From: Intestinibacter bartlettii
Lineage (GTDB): Bacteria > Bacillota > Clostridia > Peptostreptococcales > Peptostreptococcaceae
Assembly: GCF_000154445.1 (NCBI RefSeq)
Contig: NZ_DS499562.1
Reading direction: 5' to 3' (one strand)
DNA length: 64,000 nt
Shown here: one piece after another, positions 52,409-60,352 of the stretch
Position numbering within the stretch: position 1 is the first letter of the stretch
Layout of the letters: each line of letters opens with the position of its first letter
The notes under the pieces: model-generated
The model's database searches: none
Seen by the model: only the letters and a program-made list of their open reading frames with translations
What the model was told of the DNA's origin: nothing
Position numbers and translations under genes: made by a program

Positions 52409-53011
52409 ATGGTAACTAAGGAAATGATAGAAAACGAAAAAGGTTATTATGCAAAATATTTTGCTATGGACCCTTCATTAAAAACAAATGCACAAAATTT
52501 ATTATGGGAATTCAATAATACAAGGCCTGATGAAAGTGAAAAACGCGCTAGTATTTTACAAAAATTGTTTGGAACTTGTAGTCCTATGACTTTTATCGAG
52601 CCAAACTTCAAGTGTGACTATGGTTTTAATATTCACACACATGGATTTGCCTTCATAAATTACAATTGTGTTATGCTTGATACTTCTCCAATTAATATCG
52701 GTGAAAATGCATTTATCGGACCTGGTACTTGTCTTTCTTGTGCTGGGCATCCGATTTATCCTTCTGAACGTATTATTGAAGGTATTTCTACATCTAAACC
52801 TATAACTATAGAAAATGATGTTTGGATTGGGGCTAATTGTACAGTCTTCGGTGGAGTTACAATTGGGGCTGGAACTGTAATCGGAGGTGGAAGTGTTGTA
52901 ACAAAAGACATACCATCTGGTGTTGTCGCTGCTGGAAACCCATGTCGTGTTTTACGTCCTATAACTGAAGAGGATAGAATAAACTTAACACAAGATTTTA
53001 GAGCTTTATAA
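52409..53011 (+). CDS. Maltose/galactoside O-acetyltransferase (left-handed beta-helix)
   Basis: A 200-residue sugar acetyltransferase of the LacA/Maa family. The MAC domain comes first, with KGYYAKYFAMDPSLKTNAQN. Hexapeptide repeats then run from INIGENAFIGPGTCLSCAGH, with the catalytic His (CAGHP), through WIGANCTVFGGVTIGAGTVI and GGGSVVTKDIPSGVVAAGNP. AAGGAG ribosome site. Next to the ribose operon, but on the other strand with a shared terminator; the link is not evident. Confidence 0.93.
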   Translation: MVTKEMIENEKGYYAKYFAMDPSLKTNAQNLLWEFNNTRPDESEKRASILQKLFGTCSPMTFIEPNFKCDYGFNIHTHGFAFINYNCVMLDTSPINIGENAFIGPGTCLSCAGHPIYPSERIIEGISTSKPITIENDVWIGANCTVFGGVTIGAGTVIGGGSVVTKDIPSGVVAAGNPCRVLRPITEEDRINLTQDFRAL

Positions 53012-53018
53012 ATTTCAC

Positions 53019-53055
53019 AAAAAAAGTAGGAGCAAAATGCTCCTACTTTTTATTT
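53019..53055. terminator. Bidirectional terminator
   Basis: AAAAAGTAGGAGC/GCTCCTACTTTTT perfect stem between convergent acetyltransferase and rbsB. Confidence 0.9.
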
Positions 53056-53090
53056 ATCTTAAATATCAAATTATCAATTAATCAATCAAA

Positions 53091-54008
53091 TTATTTTGTT
53101 ACTAGTTCAACTTCAACTGGTATAGATTTTTCAACAGCTTCTCCGTTTATTATTTTTATAGCTGTTTCTACTGCTGTTGCACCCATTAAATCTGGTTTTT
53201 GAGCAACTGTTGCTGCCATTTTACCTTTTTTAATTGCTGCTAATGCATCATCTGTTGAGTCGAATCCAACAACTACTATATCTTTATTTCCTATTGCTTC
53301 AACTGCACCAAGTGCCATTTCGTCATTGTGAGCGAAAACACCTTTTATATCTGAGTTAGATTGAAGCATATTTTCCATAACTGTCATACCTTCTGAACGG
53401 TTGAAGTTAGCTGTTTGGCTAGATACAACGTTTAATTGTTCATCTGCTACCTTGTGGAATCCTGTTCCTCTGTCTATTGTTGCACTTGAACCTGAAGTTC
53501 CTTCTAATTCAACAACTTTTGCATCTTTTCCAACTAAACTTACTAAGTATTCTGTTGCCATTTTTGCACCTTCAACATTATCAGATGCTATTGAACAATC
53601 TACATCTACACCATTAACTGCACGGTCTAGAGAAATAACTTTTATACCTTTTGCAATTGCATCTTTTACCGCTGGTGCAACTGCATCAGAATCAACTGGA
53701 TTTACTATTAAAATACTTATATTTTTTGAAATTAAATCTTCTATATCACTTGTCTGTTTTGCTGCATCATCACCAGCATCTACTACTATTAAATCTCTTC
53801 CTTCTTCTTTTGCTTTATCTTTAGCACCCTGGCTTAAAGTTACGAAAAATGGATTGTTTAATGTAGATACTGAGAATCCTATACTTCCATTTCCCACTAC
53901 AGCTCCGTCTGAGCCTGCACTTGATTCTTCACCTTCTATACTACATCCTACTAATGAAAATGCTAGTATTGCTGATGATACAAGAGTAACTATTTTCTTA
54001 AGTTTCAT
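53091..54008 (-). CDS. rbsB: Ribose ABC transporter, substrate-binding lipoprotein
   Basis: A 305-residue periplasmic-type binding protein with lipobox SLVGC at residues 18-22 and the pentose-binding fold: IGFSVSTLNNPFFVTLSQGA, NPVDSDAVAPAV, ISLDRAVNGVDVDCSIASDN, VFAHNDEMALGAVEAI. It delivers ribose to RbsC. Last gene of the operon. Confidence 0.96.
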   Translation of the reverse strand: MKLKKIVTLVSSAILAFSLVGCSIEGEESSAGSDGAVVGNGSIGFSVSTLNNPFFVTLSQGAKDKAKEEGRDLIVVDAGDDAAKQTSDIEDLISKNISILIVNPVDSDAVAPAVKDAIAKGIKVISLDRAVNGVDVDCSIASDNVEGAKMATEYLVSLVGKDAKVVELEGTSGSSATIDRGTGFHKVADEQLNVVSSQTANFNRSEGMTVMENMLQSNSDIKGVFAHNDEMALGAVEAIGNKDIVVVGFDSTDDALAAIKKGKMAATVAQKPDLMGATAVETAIKIINGEAVEKSIPVEVELVTK

Positions 54009-54054
54009 AATTATGCCTCCTAGAGTTAGGTTATTTTTAAAATTTTTATAATAA

Positions 54055-54990
54055 TTAACGTTTACGGTCTGATAAAACTGCTATTAATATAACTAAACCT
54101 TTTACAACATCTTGGTAGTAAGAAGATACTCCTAAGATATTTAGTCCGTTATTTAATACTGCTATTATTAGAACACCTACAAATGTGCCCCATATTCTAC
54201 CTCTACCACCGTTCATACTAACCCCACCAAGTGCAACTGCTGCAATTGCATCTAGTTCATATCCTGTACCTAGTGTTGGTTGTGCTGAGCCTAAACGAGA
54301 TAAAAGTACTAAACCTGACATAGCTGCCATTAATCCTGAGATTGCATAAGTAGCTATTTTAGTTCTATCTATGTTTATACCTGCTAATTTTGCAGATTTT
54401 TCGTTACTACCTGTCGCATAAACTTTACGACCAAAAGTAGTTCTTTCTAATATAAACATAAATCCTATAAAGATTAATATAAACATTATTACTGGGAATG
54501 GTATATTTAATATAAGTCCTTTTCCTACGAATTTTAATAAATAACTATCTCCTAAGTTAGATATTGGTTTTCCATCCATGAAGATCATTGTTAATCCTCT
54601 GAATACTGTCATTGTTATTAATGTTGCTATAAATGGTTGTAAACGTCCTTTTGTCACAAATATACCACTTATAATTCCAAATAATACACCTAATACTAAT
54701 GCTACTATCATTGCGATTGCAACTGGTGTTCCATTAGCTATTAAACTAGCACAAATTGCTGTTGTAAGCGCCAACACCGAACCCACTGATAAGTCGATTC
54801 CGCCAGTTAAGATAACGCAAGTCATACCAAATGCAATTAGTCCATTTATTGAAGATTGTCTAAGTAAAGATAAGAAGTTCTTTACTGTTCTAAACTCTGG
54901 ACTTATTATACTTATTACTGCTACTAAAAGAATTAATGCAATTACCGCACCTAAATCTTGTATCCGATTCATTACTTTTTTATTTTCCAT
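54055..54990 (-). CDS. rbsC: Ribose ABC transporter permease
   Basis: A 311-residue membrane protein with 8-10 helices. TGGIDLSVGSVLALTTAICA and AAVALGGVSMNGGRGRIWGT are standard RbsC loops. Its start overlaps the end of rbsA by 11 bases. It forms the channel with RbsA and RbsB. Confidence 0.96.
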   Translation of the reverse strand: MENKKVMNRIQDLGAVIALILLVAVISIISPEFRTVKNFLSLLRQSSINGLIAFGMTCVILTGGIDLSVGSVLALTTAICASLIANGTPVAIAMIVALVLGVLFGIISGIFVTKGRLQPFIATLITMTVFRGLTMIFMDGKPISNLGDSYLLKFVGKGLILNIPFPVIMFILIFIGFMFILERTTFGRKVYATGSNEKSAKLAGINIDRTKIATYAISGLMAAMSGLVLLSRLGSAQPTLGTGYELDAIAAVALGGVSMNGGRGRIWGTFVGVLIIAVLNNGLNILGVSSYYQDVVKGLVILIAVLSDRKR

Positions 54991-56473
54991 TTAGTTCTCC
55001 TCCTGTCGCTAAAGTCATGATACTTTCTTGGTTTGCTTCTTCTTTATTTAAAATTCCTCTTACTTCGCCTTCTCTTACTACCATAACTCTATCAGACATT
55101 CCTAAAACTTCTGGTAGTTCGGATGATACCATAATTATCGCAACACCTTTTGCTGCAAGTTCATTAATTATGTTATAAATTTCTTTCTTCGCTCCTATAT
55201 CAACACCTCTTGTAGGCTCATCTAGGATTAAAACTTTCGGATTAGTGTAAATCCATTTTGCAAATACTACTTTTTGTTGATTCCCACCACTTAAATTATC
55301 ACATTCATGTTGCGGTCCAAAGCATCTAATTTTTAATTCTTCAATTCCTTGATTAACAAGTTCTTGTTCTTTTTTCTTATTTATAACTCCATTTTTAGAG
55401 ATTTTTCCAAGGTTAGCTAAAGAAATATTTTTCATTATACTTTCTTCTAACATTAAACCTTCAACTTTTCTATCTTCAGTTATAAATCCAATCCCATTTT
55501 CTATTGCTTGTTGTGGATTTTTATTTTTTATTTCTTTTCCATCTAGGAATATTTGACCTGTTACATGCGGCATGTTACCGAAAATAGCTTGCATTATTTC
55601 CGTTCTTCCTGCTCCCATAAGTCCTGATACACCTAAAACTTCTCCAGCACGAACATCAAAAGATACATTTTCGAATGCCCCTGGACAGTTTAAGTTTTTA
55701 ACTTCAAATGCTACATCTCCGATTTTTGCATCTCTTAATGGGTATCTTTCTCCAATTTCTCTACCTATCATCATTTTAACTATGTCATTCATATCGATAT
55801 CAGCAATTCTTTTAGTGTCTATATAAGTACCATCTCTAAGAATTGTTATACGATCACATAATTCAAATATTTCTTCCATACGGTGAGATATATAAACTAT
55901 TGAAACACCTTTTTTTCTAAGTGAATTTACTACTTCGAATAATACTTCTGTTTCACTTTGAGTTAATGCAGCAGTTGGCTCATCCATGATTATTACTTTT
56001 GCATCTACCATAAGAGCTTTTGCTATTTCTATCATTTGTTGTTGACCTATAGATAGTTCATCCATTCTTTGGGCTGGATCTATATCAACACCAAGCATGT
56101 CTAGAATTTCTTGTACCCTTTTTCTCATGGCTTTTCTATCACATATTCCAAATGCTTTTTTTATCTCTTTGCCTAAAAACATATTTTCTTCAACTGTTAA
56201 ATCAAATAATACATTTAACTCTTGGTGAATAAATACTATTCCTGCTTTTTCTGCTTCTTGTGGATTGTTATAACAAACTTCTTTTCCATCTACTATAACT
56301 TGACCAGCATCCTTAGTATAAACACCTGTTAGAATCTTCATTAAAGTCGATTTTCCTGCACCATTCTCCCCCATAAGAGCATGAACTTCGCCATCATCTA
56401 ATAGGAAACCTGCACCTTTTAAAACTGCATTGCCGCCAAATGACTTATCGATTCCACGCATTTCAATTTGCAT
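54980..56473 (-). CDS. rbsA: Ribose ABC transporter ATPase (two domains)
   Basis: A 497-residue protein with two fused ABC domains. Walker A is GENGAGKSTLMKILTGV in the first; the second site is degenerate (GLMGAGRTEIMQAIFG), as usual for this family. Signatures are LSIGQQQMIEIAKAL and LSGGNQQKVVFAKWI. Normal length. Between rbsD and rbsC. Confidence 0.97.
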   Translation of the reverse strand: MQIEMRGIDKSFGGNAVLKGAGFLLDDGEVHALMGENGAGKSTLMKILTGVYTKDAGQVIVDGKEVCYNNPQEAEKAGIVFIHQELNVLFDLTVEENMFLGKEIKKAFGICDRKAMRKRVQEILDMLGVDIDPAQRMDELSIGQQQMIEIAKALMVDAKVIIMDEPTAALTQSETEVLFEVVNSLRKKGVSIVYISHRMEEIFELCDRITILRDGTYIDTKRIADIDMNDIVKMMIGREIGERYPLRDAKIGDVAFEVKNLNCPGAFENVSFDVRAGEVLGVSGLMGAGRTEIMQAIFGNMPHVTGQIFLDGKEIKNKNPQQAIENGIGFITEDRKVEGLMLEESIMKNISLANLGKISKNGVINKKKEQELVNQGIEELKIRCFGPQHECDNLSGGNQQKVVFAKWIYTNPKVLILDEPTRGVDIGAKKEIYNIINELAAKGVAIIMVSSELPEVLGMSDRVMVVREGEVRGILNKEEANQESIMTLATGGELNGK

Positions 56474-56494
56474 ATCTCTACCTCCTTATTTTTA

Positions 56495-56896
56495 TTAAAA
56501 AATACATCCTGATTGTAAAATTATGTTCGCATAAGGAGTAGTTTCTCCTGTACGTATTACTGCTTTACATTCCTTTGTCATTTCTTTTAATCCAACATGA
56601 GAAACGAATTCTACCTCTATTTCTTGTCCTGCAAAATATTCATTTATTTCAGCTAAAACTTTTGGATTGTTTTCTTTTATTTCTTCTGCTAAAACTATTT
56701 TTTCTATTTTCATATCGTCGCCAACTTCTTTTAAAACGTCCATAAAAGTTGGCACTCCGAATTTAACTGCTAAATCAATTCTTTCTGTTTCATCTGGTAT
56801 TGGAAGACCGCAATCTCCTATACATATACGATCTGTATGCCCCATATATGAAAGTACTCTTGATATATCACTATTTAAAATTCCATGTCTTTTCAT
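56495..56896 (-). CDS. rbsD: D-ribose pyranase
   Basis: A 133-residue enzyme interconverting ribopyranose and ribofuranose forms. The catalytic His20 context is VLSYMGHTDRICIGDCGLPI and the C-terminal motif is VIRTGETTPYANIILQSG. Lies 32 bp downstream of rbsK. Confidence 0.96.
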   Translation of the reverse strand: MKRHGILNSDISRVLSYMGHTDRICIGDCGLPIPDETERIDLAVKFGVPTFMDVLKEVGDDMKIEKIVLAEEIKENNPKVLAEINEYFAGQEIEVEFVSHVGLKEMTKECKAVIRTGETTPYANIILQSGCIF

Positions 56897-56928
56897 TGAT
56901 ATTTTCTCCTCAACTTTTGCTTTATTTT

Positions 56929-57822
56929 TTACTGTAACTCTTTTTCTACTTCACTTACTGTTGGCATTCCTGTTTGTGCGCCGAATTTTTCTGTAGATAA
57001 ACTAGCTGCTGTATTCGCAAAAGTTAATGCAGTTTTTATATCTGCTCCATTTGCAATTTGTACAGAAAATGCACCATTTAATGTATCTCCTGCTCCTGTT
57101 GTATCAACTACTTTGGCTGGTCTTGCTGGTACTGTTAATATTTCACCAGTTTCTAAACATGTTGAAACACCTTTTGATCCTTGAGTTATTAATAATTTCC
57201 CTGCATATTTTTTAAGAAGTTCTTCTGATGAAAGTTCATTTCCAAATATAAGTACTGCTTCATGTTCATTTGGAGTTAAGTAGGTTACTTTTTCAACAAC
57301 TTCCATTGGAACTTCTGCTGCTGGTGCTGGATTTAATATTACTGGTATATTATTTTCTGAGCAAAATTCTACTGTATAATGAACTGTTTCAAGTGGTATT
57401 TCATGTTGAAGTACTACCATATCGTAATTTTTTAATTCTTCTTTTATACCATCTATATATTCTTTGTCTACTTTTCCATTTGCTCCTGGAACAACTATTA
57501 TTGTGTTGTCATTTTCACCTATTGTGATCATCGCAATTCCTGTTGGAACTCCTTCTAACACTTTTATGTTGTCTGTTTTTATTCCATGATTTTTCATGTT
57601 ATCTATCATTTTTTTACCATTCTCATCATCCCCAACACATCCAAACATCTCTACTTCTGCTCCAAGTTTGGCCATTGCTACTGCTTGATTTGCACCTTTT
57701 CCTCCTGGTATATAGCTGATATTATCTCCCATTAAAGTTTCTCCTTTTAGTGGAATTCTTTCAGCTGTAACTGTCATGTCTATATTAATACTTCCTACTA
57801 CTGCAAGTCTCATTACTTTCAC
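56929..57822 (-). CDS. rbsK: Ribokinase
   Basis: A 297-residue PfkB-family kinase that phosphorylates ribose at O5. The sugar-binding motif is YIPGGKGANQAVAMAKLGAE (about 38-57) and the anion-hole/catalytic Asp is in VVDTTGAGDTLNGAFSV (about 240-256). Its start codon overlaps the stop of rbsR by 4 bases. Confidence 0.97.
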   Translation of the reverse strand: MKVMRLAVVGSINIDMTVTAERIPLKGETLMGDNISYIPGGKGANQAVAMAKLGAEVEMFGCVGDDENGKKMIDNMKNHGIKTDNIKVLEGVPTGIAMITIGENDNTIIVVPGANGKVDKEYIDGIKEELKNYDMVVLQHEIPLETVHYTVEFCSENNIPVILNPAPAAEVPMEVVEKVTYLTPNEHEAVLIFGNELSSEELLKKYAGKLLITQGSKGVSTCLETGEILTVPARPAKVVDTTGAGDTLNGAFSVQIANGADIKTALTFANTAASLSTEKFGAQTGMPTVSEVEKELQ

Positions 57823-58805
57823 CCTTTCCTTTTTGTCGTTTGACGCTCTATTAACTCAACATCAAATATATTTTCCCTTTCGATATTATGTCCATCCCTA
57901 TATTGAATAATAATTTGTGTTGCTTTTTTGCCTATCTTTGTTATGGGTTGAGCAACAGTTGTTATTTCCGGCGTGAATAAACAACTAAATTTTATGTTAT
58001 CAAATCCTATTATTTGTATATCTTCTGGTATATTATATCCTTTTTGTGTAAGTGTTTTATAAACAGAAATAGCAACCATATCATTACTTGCTATAATTCC
58101 GTCTACATCTGGATATTTTGTTATTAATTCTTCTGCTTTTATTAATCCAATATCATAGCTGTATCCACACTCTATGTATTGTTCTTTAATCCCATATTCT
58201 TTGCATATATCTTGATATCCTAAATATCTTTGTTTTGCACTCGAAATATTTTGTGGACCTTTCATACAAACTATATTTTTGCAACCACATTCTATTAAAT
58301 GTTTTGTAGCTATTTTTCCACCGCTATAGTTATCTGATTCTACTATTGCAATTTCATTAATCTTTGAAAGTTTTCTATCCACCAAAACTACTGGGAATCC
58401 ATTGTCTTCTAAATTTTTTATTGTATTATTACTATCTGTTACCATGATAAGACCATCTGCTTTTAATTGATTTAACATATGTATATTCATCAATTCTTTT
58501 TCTTCGTTATTATTAGAATTGCAAAGCAGCATCTTATATCCATTTTCATACGCCTCTTCTTCAATCGCCTTTGCTAACTCGCTGAAAAATGGGTTTTCAA
58601 TGTTTGGTACTATTACCCCTATAATCTTTGATGATTGTTTAAACAGAGCTCTTGCTAGTTCATTAGGTCTGAAACCCGTTTCATTAATAACCTTTAGCAC
58701 TCTTTGTTTCTTTTCATCATCAACATTGGCGGTTCCATTTATTACTCTTGATACTGTTGCTGGTGAAACACCAGCTAGTTTAGCTACTTCTCTAATACTT
58801 GCCAT
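57819..58805 (-). CDS. rbsR: Ribose operon repressor, LacI family
   Basis: A 328-residue regulator. The start is set at the ATG after AAAGGGG that gives MASIREVAKLAGVSPATVSR, the canonical LacI headpiece; the open frame extends further upstream without support. The ligand domain has the ribose-binding fold (VDGIIASNDMVAISVYKTLT). It heads its own operon and has a palindromic operator at its start site. Confidence 0.94.
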   Translation of the reverse strand: MASIREVAKLAGVSPATVSRVINGTANVDDEKKQRVLKVINETGFRPNELARALFKQSSKIIGVIVPNIENPFFSELAKAIEEEAYENGYKMLLCNSNNNEEKELMNIHMLNQLKADGLIMVTDSNNTIKNLEDNGFPVVLVDRKLSKINEIAIVESDNYSGGKIATKHLIECGCKNIVCMKGPQNISSAKQRYLGYQDICKEYGIKEQYIECGYSYDIGLIKAEELITKYPDVDGIIASNDMVAISVYKTLTQKGYNIPEDIQIIGFDNIKFSCLFTPEITTVAQPITKIGKKATQIIIQYRDGHNIERENIFDVELIERQTTKRKG

Positions 58806-58844
58806 ATTATTATCCCCTTTGATAAGTTTTAGAACAGTGTACTC

Positions 58845-58858
58845 TGAAACCTGTTTCA
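58845..58858. promoter_or_regulatory. RbsR operator
   Basis: TGAAACCTGTTTCA, a LacI-type near palindrome downstream of the -10 box of the ribose promoter, at about +10 to +22. Confidence 0.7.
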
Positions 58859-58873
58859 AATTTTGTTAATATA

Positions 58874-58902
58874 ATTATAATCCCAGATATATAAATCGTC
58901 AA
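58874..58902 (-). promoter_or_regulatory. Ribose operon promoter
   Basis: TTGACG (58897-58902), 17 bp, TATAAT (58874-58879) on the minus strand. A second site TGCAAACGTTTATT at 58949-58962 resembles a cre or RbsR box about 50 bp upstream. Confidence 0.75.
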
Positions 58903-59089
58903 CATTATTTTTACGTTTTTTGCTATTTTTCTTGAATTATTTTTATTATGCAAACGTTTATTGTGTATACTTTTATACAATTAGTGTATCACATTTATTT
59001 TTCTTACTAATTTTTAAATTTATCTATTCCTTCATCTTATAAAGATTTAATCCATTTTTCATATTTGCTACAACTAAAAAAATACAAAA

Positions 59090-59137
59090 TAAAAACTCTC
59101 CCATAAATAAGTATAACGCTTATTTATAAGAGAGTTA
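59090..59137 (-). terminator. Second terminator behind the raiA-type RNA
   Basis: AACTCTC/GAGAGTT outer stem with inner ATAAATAAG/CTTATTTAT, followed by T5 and T-rich sequence on the minus strand. Confidence 0.8.
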
Positions 59138-59154
59138 TTAGTAGTATAATTTAA

Positions 59155-59183
59155 GCAACAAAAAAGTACCTTAATAGGTACTT
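59155..59183 (-). terminator. Terminator of the raiA-type RNA
   Basis: AAGTACC/GGTACTT stem followed by T6 on the minus strand. Confidence 0.75.
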
Positions 59184-59411
59184 ATATGAACTATTCAGCT
59201 GACCTGGTTTTTGACCCCACACTCGCCTACTGCGACGTTCGCTCTGGGTTTGCCGCACTACTAGCCGTCTCGATTTAGAATTTTTTTGGTTATCGGTAGG
59301 TCTTACTTCTAAGCCGCACCATGATCATCAACTCCGCTTTTGGCGTTGACTTACGTGGATCCCTTTGCCTGCGACTGGCCTGGACTTTCAACCACAGACC
59401 TGAATAATTAC
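59155..59411 (-). ncRNA. Structured non-coding RNA, probable raiA-motif RNA
   Basis: About 255 nt of unusually GC-rich DNA in an AT-rich gap, with a consensus promoter immediately upstream and an intrinsic terminator at its end (GTACC/GGTAC stem at 59164-59182 plus T6). The conserved-looking core includes GGTTGAAAGTCCAGGCC near the 5' end, GTGCGGCTTAGAAGTAAGAC in the middle and AGCGAACGTCGCAGTAGGCG near the 3' end. It has no open frame. It follows comFC on the same strand, the place where the raiA-motif RNA of Firmicutes is described (between comF and the hibernation factor gene). Class assignment is from position and character, not from a model search. Confidence 0.6.
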
Positions 59412-59417
59412 TAATAT

Positions 59418-59446
59418 ATTTTAATATCTTCTGATAGATATGTCAA
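59418..59446 (-). promoter_or_regulatory. Promoter of the raiA-type RNA
   Basis: TTGACA (59441-59446), exactly 17 bp, TAAAAT (59418-59423). It is among the strongest promoter matches in the window and predicts a start near 59411. Confidence 0.8.
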
Positions 59447-59533
59447 TAGAATCATTTACCTTGTAATCCTATTTTTCTATTTATTTTTGACAATTCATTT
59501 TATTATTACTGTTATGTTATTATTTTATATATT

Positions 59534-60352
59534 TTAATCATTTTCCTCATAAGGCAAATACATATCATAACCCCTAGTTAATAATGTTAAAACAGTTATC
59601 TTGTTTACTGGTACTAATCTAAGTTCTTTTGATATTTCGTTAGTTGTAGCAGCGGTTGTAAAAATATCATCTATTAAAATCACATTTTTATTTTTAAGCA
59701 AATTATCATTATCCTTTATAACAAATGAATTCTTTACTTCTTGCTCTCTTTCTTTTTTATTTAAATTGTAGAGTCTTCTTGTATTTCTTTTTCTAAAAAT
59801 ACAATTCAAAGTAGGAATTCCTGTTATTTCACTCAAATCTTCTGCTATTTTTTGTGCTTGATTAAATCCTCTTTTTCTAAGGCGCTTTTTATGCAAAGGA
59901 ACGCATAACAAATAATCTGCAGTTAGATTTTCGAGTTCCATCTTTTCGCTCATAATTTGTGCGACATATTTACAGAAATAAGTCTTATTTCTATATTTAA
60001 AATCAAGTATCATCTTTTTACTTGTTTTGTTGTATTCTATACATGAAATTGCCCTATCAAAATAAAAAGTTCTTCTTTTACAAGATGGACAGTCCTTTAT
60101 ATTTTCATATTCTAAATTATGATTTACTAATGGTTTTCCACATTTTAAACAAGCATCCTTCAAAAAATGCAATTCCTTAAAGCAATCTTTACATATAGAA
60201 TATGAATTTGTTAATTTTATTGGATTATCACAAATTATACAGGATATATTCTTTGGATAAATAAAATCAAGAAGTATATCTTTAATATATTTTAATATTG
60301 ATTTTTTATCTTTTATATTATCAGTTATTTTCTCTTTATTCGTTATCTTCAA
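59534..60352 (-). CDS. comFC: ComF-family phosphoribosyltransferase-like protein
   Basis: A 272-residue protein. The N-terminal zinc ribbon has three C-x-x-C pairs (CIICDN, CKDCFK, CLKCGK) and CPSCKR. The phosphoribosyltransferase signature VILIDDIFTTAATTNEIS is at about 225-242, with KRGFNQAQKIAEDLS before it. It is involved in DNA uptake in competent species. It overlaps the end of recD2 by 17 bp. Confidence 0.93.
   Translation of the reverse strand: MKITNKEKITDNIKDKKSILKYIKDILLDFIYPKNISCIICDNPIKLTNSYSICKDCFKELHFLKDACLKCGKPLVNHNLEYENIKDCPSCKRRTFYFDRAISCIEYNKTSKKMILDFKYRNKTYFCKYVAQIMSEKMELENLTADYLLCVPLHKKRLRKRGFNQAQKIAEDLSEITGIPTLNCIFRKRNTRRLYNLNKKEREQEVKNSFVIKDNDNLLKNKNVILIDDIFTTAATTNEISKELRLVPVNKITVLTLLTRGYDMYLPYEEND

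Noticed and set aside
59155..59411. SRP RNA, tmRNA or RNase P RNA for the GC-rich transcript
   Set aside because: No GGAAGGAAGCAG-type SRP loop, no tRNA-like ends and tag frame as in tmRNA, and not enough RNase P core sequence. GAAAGTCC alone is not sufficient.
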